Positions 7,501 to 12,081 of a DNA stretch of 13,007 bases are shown here, piece by piece. This DNA is from Clostridia bacterium (lineage in GTDB: Bacteria > Bacillota > Clostridia > Oscillospirales > CAG-272). The notes beneath the pieces were generated by a model. That model worked only from the letters and a program-made list of their open reading frames with translations. It ran no database searches and was not told the DNA's origin. The stretch covers positions 1 through 13,007 of the forward strand of contig JAGBXH010000206.1 of NCBI GenBank assembly GCA_017629395.1, written 5' to 3'. Numbering within the stretch: the stretch's first letter is position 1; every line of letters begins with the position of its first letter. The translations under genes and the position numbers were made by a program.

Positions 7501-7622
7501 TGCCGTGGTGGGGTGCTGTGGGACTTGTGGTGATCAGTATGGCATTGACGCTGATCGCAGGTCTGTTCCCTGCTGTGCTGGCATCCAAAAAGGATCCCGT
7601 AGAAGCACTGCGCACGGAATAA
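4524..7622 (+). CDS. Fused ABC exporter: MacB-type ATPase plus FtsX-like permease with very large external domain
   Basis: One 1032-residue chain joins the ATPase and permease of a MacB/LolCDE-type mechanotransmission transporter. The ATPase (about 1-230) has Walker A GPSGCGKTT (38-46), Q-loop Q90, signature MSGGQ (142-146), Walker B ILLADE (162-167) and H-loop H198. A linker leads to the first membrane helix (about 268-296). About 590 residues then lie outside the membrane (about 297-885), followed by three helices near 890-925, 953-980 and 990-1020. The cytoplasmic loop ERTKEIGILRSIGASKGDIS is the hallmark of FtsX/MacB permeases. MacB itself is about 650 residues, so the external part is much enlarged; it is acidic, has a Met/Gly-rich patch (nt 5760-5840) and a helical acidic stretch (nt 6420-6850). 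The start has AGGA nine bases upstream. Substrate unknown: peptide, lipoprotein or cell-wall signalling are all possible. Confidence 0.92.
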   Translation: MLQLKNIVKTYTVGDNVVNALGGISLNFRNSEFVSILGPSGCGKTTTLNIIGGLDRYTSGDLLINGKSTTMYKDRDWDTYRNHSIGFVFQSYNLIPHQSVLSNVELALTVSGVPKAERRRRAKEALEKVGLGDQLHKRPSQMSGGQMQRVSIARALVNDPDILLADEPTGALDTVTSVQIMELLKEISKDKLVIMVTHNPELAEQYSTRIVNLRDGHVIGDSDPYEPDESEVNAARTAPPKVTKGKARMSTKTAFSLSLNNLMTKKARTFLTSFAGSIGIIGIALILSLSTGINLFIDQVQEDTLSTYPITIYKTEQDYAALMGAMQQTQQDVAGREPDDHTVFIDDSLDQMMSATTSTVENNLPAFKEFLDEHAEELADYVLDIRYTYNYTLKVYSEDGKTQVNPTTIFENMGPAMGDISDMMGALGSMGGGFNTFEQMIDNEHLIHSQYELVGKNSEWADDPTEIMLVLDKNNAISNMVLYMLGIKDQSEIPDMLIKIFTDPDYEIPKTDPMEIDDFVGMTFLVVPDSAYYYESEETFTVDGKVHHIWKDVRNDPDYDAERFVKENGIEITISGVIRPSKNAMAASISSPIAYNTSLQSYMQEIIRDSDVVRAQEKLPDYDITTGKEFDRGQYLGLSAKEKADLFDDFIKENDEVMIQIMIDYIKAAEKNPEQDAEIAGMSKEEKINLIMESMEDMVDTHPELYKSIIIGMTKQSMGSSYNDMIAGMLEGMSAAELKAAMAQSGGSATESEKALRGYLQSLSDEELNSAVIKLKGGNVTSDDIRDRYTDEQLVEAFLATYNTYSDDQKSILYDEYMPSLLSPNSKDKVMARFGWYLDEQPASISIYSKDFASKDYIAALIDEYNKDCEEDDRKEDAIHYTDLVGMMMSSITIIIDVISYVLIAFVSISLIVSSIMIGIITYISVLERTKEIGILRSIGASKGDISKVFNAETAIVGFAAGMIGIIITILLNFPISWIVQGLSGMTGIHAVLPWWGAVGLVVISMALTLIAGLFPAVLASKKDPVEALRTE

Positions 7623-7644
7623 TTTCAAAAAAATATTTCCTTTC

Positions 7645-7677
7645 AAGGCAGGATTTGTCAAAAATCCTGCCTTTTTT
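7645..7677 (+). terminator. Intrinsic terminator of the ABC exporter gene
   Basis: AAGGCAGGATTT (7645-7656), loop GTCAA, AAATCCTGCCTT (7662-7673) form a perfect 12-bp stem, followed by T to 7677. It starts 22 bases after the stop codon. Confidence 0.92.
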
Positions 7678-7710
7678 GTATATCCTGACTGCGCTGACAG
7701 ACCTTGTGTG

Positions 7711-7739
7711 TTGACGGCAGAATATCTGCATGTTAGAAT
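7711..7739 (+). promoter_or_regulatory. Promoter of the small lipoprotein gene
   Basis: -35 TTGACG (7711-7716), a 17-base spacer, -10 TAGAAT (7734-7739). The ATG follows 47 bases later with AAGGAG in front. Confidence 0.75.
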
Positions 7740-7786
7740 ATGCACGTGGCAAGCAAAGCCGCAATAACACATAAGGAGACGTACGT

Positions 7787-8236
7787 ATGAAAACCAGAAT
7801 GATCGTAAAAATATTTCTCCCCATCGTGGGTGCACTTGCGCTGATTGCCGTGATCGTGGCTTGCGCGGCGGCGGGCAACGGACAAGGAGGCGGCACTGAG
7901 GATACCTCGACGCAAGAAAGTACCACAACGGAAGCAAACTCCGCTCCCGAGAGCACAACACCCGAGCAGACAACACCGGAAGCAACAACGCCCGAGCAGA
8001 CCACTCCCGAGCAGACCACTCCCGAGCAGACTACGCAACAAAACGGCTCGAGCGAAGAAGCAACCACCGCGCAGCCTCCTGCATCTGAGCAGGAAAGCAG
8101 CGAAGCGGATGCAGGCGAGCAGTCCACTTCTCAAAACGAACAGAACAGCAGCGACACCGCTGAGAGTGAGCAGTCCTCCACGGAGGCTGAGCAATCCTCC
8201 GCTGACGAGCAATCGTCCGAGAGTGATGCACCATAA
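7787..8236 (+). CDS. Small Thr/Glu/Ser-rich lipoprotein without a visible folded domain
   Basis: This 149-residue protein has a lipoprotein signal: basic start MKTRMIVK, a hydrophobic core, and the lipobox IVAC with C26 as the lipid-carrying residue. Everything after about residue 36 is low-complexity Thr, Glu, Ser, Gln and Pro. Residues about 54-83 are six five-residue repeats, PE(S/Q/A)TT, encoded by 15-base units at 7946-8035. The tail is rich in SSE and EQSS. Such a chain should be disordered and acidic, like a cell-surface stalk; no catalytic or binding domain is visible. AAGGAG at 7773-7778 supports the start. It has its own promoter and terminator, so a link with the upstream ABC exporter is only by proximity. 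I do not recognise a named family. Confidence 0.85.
   Translation: MKTRMIVKIFLPIVGALALIAVIVACAAAGNGQGGGTEDTSTQESTTTEANSAPESTTPEQTTPEATTPEQTTPEQTTPEQTTQQNGSSEEATTAQPPASEQESSEADAGEQSTSQNEQNSSDTAESEQSSTEAEQSSADEQSSESDAP
7946..8035 (+). repeat. Six tandem 15-bp repeats in the lipoprotein gene
   Basis: Units start at 7946, 7961, 7976, 7991, 8006 and 8021. Units four and five are identical (CCCGAGCAGACCACT), the others differ at a few bases. Each codes for PE(S/Q/A)TT. Identical neighbours suggest recent slippage or recombination. Confidence 0.95.
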
Positions 8237-8240
8237 TGTG

Positions 8241-8270
8241 AGCAAGACCGATGGAAACGTCGGTCTTGCT
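8241..8270 (+). terminator. Terminator hairpin after the small lipoprotein
   Basis: AGCAAGACCGA (8241-8251), loop TGGAAACG, TCGGTCTTGCT (8260-8270) form a perfect 11-bp stem four bases after the stop. The following tract (TGTTATTCTC) is only moderately T-rich, with stronger T-runs from 8285. Confidence 0.75.
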
Positions 8271-8321
8271 TGTTATTCTCAATATTTTTTGGTTTTTTTC
8301 AAAATAAATCGCAAAAAGGGC

Positions 8322-8350
8322 TTGCATTTTTGAAAATATTGTGCTATAAT
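8322..8350 (+). promoter_or_regulatory. Promoter of tRNA-Thr
   Basis: -35 TTGCAT (8322-8327), a 17-base spacer, -10 TATAAT (8345-8350). The expected start (8356-8358) leaves a leader of only two to four bases before the mature tRNA. Near-copy of the SRP RNA promoter. Confidence 0.88.
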
Positions 8351-8359
8351 ATCAAGGTC

Positions 8360-8434
8360 GCTGGTGTGGCTCAGTGGTAGAGCAGCTGATTCGTAATCAG
8401 CAGGTCGCGGGTTCAAATCCCGCCACCAGCTCCA
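8360..8434 (+). tRNA. tRNA-Thr, anticodon CGU, with encoded CCA
   Basis: The full cloverleaf is readable: acceptor GCTGGTG/CACCAGC, D-arm GCTC...GAGC with AGTGGTA, anticodon arm GCTGA-TTCGTAA-TCAGC with anticodon CGT (reads ACG, threonine), T-arm GCGGG-TTCAAAT-CCCGC, discriminator T and encoded CCA (8432-8434). It stands alone with its own promoter and terminator. Confidence 0.96.
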
Positions 8435-8439
8435 AAAAA

Positions 8440-8473
8440 GAGGATGTGGTCTTTCGACCACATCCTCTTTTTT
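8440..8473 (+). terminator. Intrinsic terminator of tRNA-Thr
   Basis: GAGGATGTGGTC, loop TTTC, GACCACATCCTC (12-bp perfect stem, 8440-8467), then six T, with A on the upstream side. It starts five bases after CCA. Confidence 0.95.
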
Positions 8474-8665
8474 CGATCTGCTGCACCGATTTGAACCCCG
8501 CATGCAATCGCGCAGCGATTTCATGCCTATTTGCGCAGGTTGCCCAAATGGTTCATTATGCCCTTTGGCGCAAATATGGGTTCATAAATCCCGCCACCAG
8601 CCAAACACGACAGGCTGGGCGCAGGAGTTGCTCCATCAAAACAAGAGGAATCCTTATTAAATGAA
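8474..8665. other. Gene-free stretch with tRNA-like fragments and hairpins
   Basis: No credible gene lies here. A hairpin GCATGCAATCGC-GCA-GCGATTTCATGC (8500-8526, one mismatch) is followed by a 9-base inverted repeat TATTTGCGC...GCGCAAATA around 8529-8576. A T-arm-like piece occurs on the minus strand at 8478-8501, and a piece of the tRNA-Thr 3' end at 8578-8601. Confidence 0.7.
8578..8601 (+). repeat. Partial copy of the tRNA-Thr 3' end
   Basis: GGGTTCATAAATCCCGCCAC and the next CAGC repeat the tRNA-Thr sequence 8409-8430 with two extra bases in the T-loop. It could be an old attachment-site scar or tRNA debris; no integrase is in the window. Confidence 0.7.
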
Positions 8666-8694
8666 TTGACATTTCCCCCAATATATGTTATACT
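8666..8694 (+). promoter_or_regulatory. Promoter of rsmA
   Basis: -35 TTGACA (8666-8671), a 17-base spacer, -10 TATACT (8689-8694), 37 bases before the ATG. Confidence 0.85.
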
Positions 8695-8731
8695 GAATAA
8701 AATGAATTTTCTCCGAAAGTGAAGGAAATAT

Positions 8732-9598
8732 ATGAATCTTTGTGACGTAAGAACCATCAAGCAGATCATGGGCATGTACGGTCTGCATTTCAAAAAGGAA
8801 TTCGGACAGAATTTTCTGACCGAGAATTTTGTCGTGGAGGATATTGCCGACAACTGCTGCGATGACCGTAACGCAACCATTTTGGAGATCGGCCCCGGTC
8901 TTGGCACGCTGACGCGCGAGCTTGCCGCCAGATATAAAAAGGTTATCTGCCTGGAAATCGATACGGGCATGATCCCCGTGCTGCAGTACACACTTGCAGA
9001 CTTTGACAATGTGACTGTTTACAATCAGGACGTCATGCAGGCTGATCTTGACGAGCTGCTTGCCGATGCGTTTGCCTCGGGCACGGTTGCCGTTTGCGCA
9101 AACCTGCCCTACTATATCACCACGCCCATTATGATGAAGCTCTTGGAATCCGGTCTTCCCTTTACCGATATCACGGTCATGATTCAGGCAGAGGTAGCAG
9201 ACCGCCTTTGCGCCAAGGCAGGCAGCAAGGATTACGGCGCGATTACCGCCGTGCTTGCTTACTACGGCACAACGCAAAAGCTGTTCAAGGTCAAGGCAGG
9301 CTGCTTTATGCCCGCGCCCAAGGTGGACTCCACCGTCATCCGCACCCGCCTTTACAAGGAAAAGCCCTACAATCCCAAGGAAACAGCCCTGCTCTTCCGC
9401 ACCATCAAGGCAGCATTTGAGCAGCGCCGCAAGACCCTGCCCAACGCGCTTGCCTCCGGCTTTGGCGAGCTGGATAAGCAGACGTTGACCGACATTATCG
9501 TGTCCTGCGGCCACAGCGCAGACGTGCGCGGCGAACGCCTTTCCATCGAGGATTTCGTGGCGTTGTCCGATGCGATTTACGATAAGATTCACGAATAA
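8732..9598 (+). CDS. rsmA: 16S rRNA (adenine1518-N6/adenine1519-N6)-dimethyltransferase
   Basis: RsmA (KsgA) dimethylates two adjacent adenines in the loop of helix 45 of 16S rRNA during late 30S maturation, using S-adenosylmethionine. The 288-residue length fits the family. Visible motifs are GQNFL (25-29), the SAM-binding LEIGPGLGTLT (51-61), acidic E75 in ICLEID, and the catalytic NLPYYITTP (124-132). QAEVADRL and the C-terminal FMPAPKVDS and FEQRRKTL follow, all typical of RsmA. The ATG has AAGGAA about five bases upstream. The gene is monocistronic, with a near-consensus promoter and a strong terminator. It is not next to the primase or rnmV genes with which it often travels. Loss in other bacteria gives kasugamycin resistance. 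Confidence 0.97.
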   Translation: MNLCDVRTIKQIMGMYGLHFKKEFGQNFLTENFVVEDIADNCCDDRNATILEIGPGLGTLTRELAARYKKVICLEIDTGMIPVLQYTLADFDNVTVYNQDVMQADLDELLADAFASGTVAVCANLPYYITTPIMMKLLESGLPFTDITVMIQAEVADRLCAKAGSKDYGAITAVLAYYGTTQKLFKVKAGCFMPAPKVDSTVIRTRLYKEKPYNPKETALLFRTIKAAFEQRRKTLPNALASGFGELDKQTLTDIIVSCGHSADVRGERLSIEDFVALSDAIYDKIHE

Positions 9599-9602
9599 AA
9601 AA

Positions 9603-9677
9603 ACGGGAGTATGGGGCTGCGGAAATAGCGGAATAAAAGCAGGAATTTGTTCAATTTTGAGCAAATTCCTGCTTTTT
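9603..9677 (+). terminator. rsmA 3'-end module with intrinsic terminator
   Basis: The terminator is an 18-bp stem with one G-U pair (9636-9653 with 9658-9675), loop ATTT, and five T. It is preceded by ACGGGAGTATGGGGCTGCGG (9603-9622) just after the stop. The same module occurs inverted after the xre gene. Confidence 0.93.
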
Positions 9678-9731
9678 GATGACAAAAGTTCAATGGGATA
9701 GACGATTTATGACGGTTCGGAGCGTTTTTAC

Positions 9732-9879
9732 GGTGACCTCATCCGACGCCTACGGCGCCACCTTCCCCAGCGGGGAAGGCTTGTTTGGCGCATCCATTTG
9801 TTCGATTATCCGTTTGGGGTGCCTTTATGAGCCTTCCCCGCTGGGGAAGGTGGCGCCGTAGGCGGCGGATGAGGTCACC
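9732..9879. repeat. 148-bp inverted-repeat element with 49-bp arms
   Basis: The left arm (9732-9780) and right arm (9831-9879) are reverse complements over 49 bases with one mismatch, around a 50-base centre. Each arm also has its own hairpin, CCTTCCCC-AGC-GGGGAAGG. Weaker similarity (GAGCGT) extends outward from the arms. There is no ORF and no clear target-site duplication. It resembles the non-coding hairpin repeats or MITE-like elements frequent in gut Clostridia. Confidence 0.9.
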
Positions 9880-9909
9880 ACACGGACGCTCTTTCACGTC
9901 TTCGATCAT

Positions 9910-9989
9910 AAAAAACAGCAGAAATCTGTTCGTTTGTAAACAGATTTCTGCTATTTTACCGCTTATTCCGCAGCCCTATACTCCCGTTT
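9910..9989 (-). terminator. xre 3'-end module with intrinsic terminator
   Basis: On the minus strand a 14-bp perfect stem (9952-9939 with 9930-9917) with an 8-base loop is followed by six T (9915-9910). Upstream is ACGGGAGTATAGGGCTGCGG, matching the rsmA module with one mismatch in 20. Confidence 0.9.
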
Positions 9990-9996
9990 TTTTATT

Positions 9997-10665
9997 TTAT
10001 CGATCAATATACCCAAACACCAGCGTGCACAGCACCGAGGAGATGCCGCACAGCACGGTGGCGGCTACAAAGATCAGCCAGCCGGGATGCCAGAGATTCC
10101 ACGCAAAGCCCAGCACAAGATACGCGGGAATGGCAACCAAGAACACAATAGCGCAAAAGGCTGCATTGATGCGATCCCAATCCATGAAAGGCCCAAAATA
10201 GGATCTTTTTTGAATCGGGCGCAGCTTGGGGCGGTTGATGGCATCAAGCAACGGTGTCAGAAATGCCGCGATCACGAATACAAGCCAACCGGGATGCCAA
10301 AAATCCCACACAAAACCCATGATCAGGTATACCACCGTTACCAGCGGAAACAGCATATCCGTCACGGCTTTCAACACGGCATTGCGACGGGGAACCATCT
10401 TCACCTCAGGCTCGGGTTGCTGTTCCTGCTCTTGCACAGGCGCAGGCTCATTTTCTTTTTCCTTGCTCGCGTCCCCTCTGACAAGCGTTTCCATGTCGCA
10501 TTCCAGTACCTCGCACAGCTTGATCACGGTTTCCACGTCGGGGTACACCGAATCGGTCTCCCAGCGCGACACGGTCTGCCGCGACACGTACATGCGCTCG
10601 GCAAACTCCTCTTGCGTCATGCCCTTCTTTTTTCTCAAATATCCGATATTTGTACCAAAGCTCAT
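9997..10665 (-). CDS. Membrane-anchored XRE-family regulator with duplicated WHPGW segment
   Basis: Residues 5-62 are a lambda-repressor-like helix-turn-helix (IGYLRKKKGMTQEEFAERMY, then VSRQTVSRWE as recognition helix), so the protein should bind DNA near the membrane. A Glu/Gln/Pro-rich hinge (about 66-90) leads to four predicted membrane helices. These form two copies of one unit: YLIMGFVWDFWHPGWLVFV (114-131) and YLVLGFAWNLWHPGWLIFV (182-200). The 222-residue protein has no kinase or enzyme domain. The start at 10665 has AGGGAGG close upstream, and a promoter lies at 10693-10721. Targets and signal are unknown; sensing of membrane state or autoregulation is inference. It lies after the methyltransferase gene on the same strand but has its own promoter. 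Confidence 0.9.
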   Translation of the reverse strand: MSFGTNIGYLRKKKGMTQEEFAERMYVSRQTVSRWETDSVYPDVETVIKLCEVLECDMETLVRGDASKEKENEPAPVQEQEQQPEPEVKMVPRRNAVLKAVTDMLFPLVTVVYLIMGFVWDFWHPGWLVFVIAAFLTPLLDAINRPKLRPIQKRSYFGPFMDWDRINAAFCAIVFLVAIPAYLVLGFAWNLWHPGWLIFVAATVLCGISSVLCTLVFGYIDR

Positions 10666-10692
10666 AAAAGACCTCCCTTACTTGATGTCCCT

Positions 10693-10721
10693 ATGATACC
10701 GCAAAACGCGGCAGAAGTCCA
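10693..10721 (-). promoter_or_regulatory. Promoter of the xre gene
   Basis: On the minus strand, -35 TGGACT (10721-10716, four of six matches), a 17-base spacer, -10 TATCAT (10698-10693), 27 bases before the ATG. Confidence 0.6.
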
Positions 10722-10785
10722 CCGCACACCCCGATTTTTTTGCAACACAGCGTGTTACATCAGCCATTTTTACCGCTAAAAACGC

Positions 10786-12069
10786 TTATTTTTTCTTGAA
10801 ATCGGGCTTTTTGGCATCCTTATCGAACTTCTTTTTGCCATCGAAGTGCGGCTTACCGCCTTCCTTATGATACGGCTTTTGCTCATCCTTACGGAAGGGC
10901 TTGCTCTTATCAATCGCAGGCTTTCTATGCTCAAAATACGGCTTTTTTGCCTCGGCGGGGTCACGGAAATATTCGTACAGCGTGCAAGGCAGCATGCCGT
11001 TATACAGGCGGTGGGTCTTGTCAGCCACGCGCCCGAAGCTGCGCTCAAACTCGGGATAGGACGTGATGATATACACGTGCCAGGGGTACAGCTCGGCAAA
11101 GGTCTTGCCCATGTCGCGGTACAAGGCTCTCACCTCGTCCTCCTCCATCATGCGCTCACCGTAAGGCGGATTGCAAACGACCGTTCCCTTTCTCTCCTCG
11201 CGCTTGATCTTTCTTGCGTCTGCGTGGAAAATGTTAAGGTACTCCTCCACGCCTGCGCGTGTTGCGTTCTCGTAGGTCACGTCCAGCATGTCTTCGTCAA
11301 TATCCGAAGCCCAAGCCTCGAATTTGCTGTCGCGAATGATCAGATCCTGCGCTTCTGTCGCAGCGTCCGTCCATGCGCGCTCGGGGATGCAGGCAAAATT
11401 CTGCCCTGCAAACTCTCTGCCAAGTCCCGGAGCGCGGCGCGTGGCGATCATGGCAGCCTCAATGGCAATCGTGCCCGAGCCGCAGAAGGGATCCCAAAAC
11501 AGAATGTCCTCCTTGGGTCTTGCGGTCAGTGCAATGGATGCCGCCAAGGTTTCACGCAAAGGTGCGACACCCGCCATTGGGCGGTAGCCGCGCTTGTGAA
11601 GCGCAATGCCCGAAGTATCCAACATCAGCGCGACCACGTCCTTGAAAAGGAAAAATTCGATCTGATATTTCACGCCGTCCTCGGTAAACCAACGAATGCC
11701 GTATTTGTCCGAAAGGCGCTCCACGACCGCCTTTTTGATGATACTCTGACAGTCGGGGATGGAATACAGCTTACTCTTGATGCAATGCCCTTTGACGGGA
11801 AATGCATCCGACGAGCCGATATACTCCTCCCAAGGCAATGCCTTGACGCCCTGGAACAGCTCTTCATAGGTGGTAGCGGGAAACTCACCCAGCTTGATCA
11901 TGACGCGCTCGGCGCAGCGCAAAAACATATTGGCGCGCGCCACGTCGGCAGGCGTGCCCTCAAAGGTCACTCTGCCGTCCATGGTGTGCACTCTCTTAAG
12001 ACCAAGCGCATCTATCTCTTCTCCGAGCTGCTTTTCCAGCCCGAACATACAGGTTGCAACTAAAATCAT
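10786..12069 (-). CDS. THUMP-domain class I rRNA methyltransferase (RlmL/YpsC type) with basic tail
   Basis: This SAM-dependent RNA methyltransferase is related to the N-terminal half of E. coli RlmL and to B. subtilis YpsC, which are linked to guanine-N2 methylation of 23S rRNA. A ferredoxin-like/THUMP RNA-binding part (about 1-155) starts ILVATCMFGLEKQLGEEI. The methyltransferase domain follows with HKRGYRP (158-164), the SAM-binding DPFCGSGTI (193-201) and the catalytic NPPYGERM (300-307). Residues after about 380 are a repetitive Lys/Phe/Asp/His tail ending KKPDFKKK, probably an RNA-binding extension absent from minimal homologues. AAGGAG (12082-12077) precedes the ATG and overlaps the stop codon of the upstream DUF1343 gene, so the two form an operon. 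The exact target base cannot be fixed here. Confidence 0.93.
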   Translation of the reverse strand: MILVATCMFGLEKQLGEEIDALGLKRVHTMDGRVTFEGTPADVARANMFLRCAERVMIKLGEFPATTYEELFQGVKALPWEEYIGSSDAFPVKGHCIKSKLYSIPDCQSIIKKAVVERLSDKYGIRWFTEDGVKYQIEFFLFKDVVALMLDTSGIALHKRGYRPMAGVAPLRETLAASIALTARPKEDILFWDPFCGSGTIAIEAAMIATRRAPGLGREFAGQNFACIPERAWTDAATEAQDLIIRDSKFEAWASDIDEDMLDVTYENATRAGVEEYLNIFHADARKIKREERKGTVVCNPPYGERMMEEDEVRALYRDMGKTFAELYPWHVYIITSYPEFERSFGRVADKTHRLYNGMLPCTLYEYFRDPAEAKKPYFEHRKPAIDKSKPFRKDEQKPYHKEGGKPHFDGKKKFDKDAKKPDFKKK

Positions 12070-12081
12070 GGATTTTCTCCT

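Noticed and set aside
6096..7988. 630-codon minus-strand open frame
   Set aside because: Antisense to the ABC exporter; the His/Asp/Cys-rich composition is typical of a shadow frame, and it runs through the terminator and promoter region.
4524..8236. ABC exporter plus small lipoprotein as a bacteriocin or toxin export system
   Set aside because: The lipoprotein has its own promoter and follows a strong terminator. No peptide precursor, protease domain or modification enzyme is present.
8279..8524. 81-codon minus-strand frame with WWRDLNPRPADYESAALPLS
   Set aside because: This is the well-known false protein from translating a tRNA gene on the opposite strand.
8657..9685. 342-codon minus-strand open frame
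   Set aside because: Antisense to rsmA, and its first part translates the terminator hairpin. Its N-terminal likeness to another shadow frame near 9890-9990 led me to the repeated 3' modules.
9596..9999. CRISPR or phage remnant in the repeat-rich gap
   Set aside because: The repeats are inverted, not regularly spaced direct repeats, and there are no cas, integrase or phage genes nearby.
10846..12063. 405-codon plus-strand open frame
   Set aside because: Antisense to the THUMP methyltransferase, which has DPFCGSGT and NPPY motifs.
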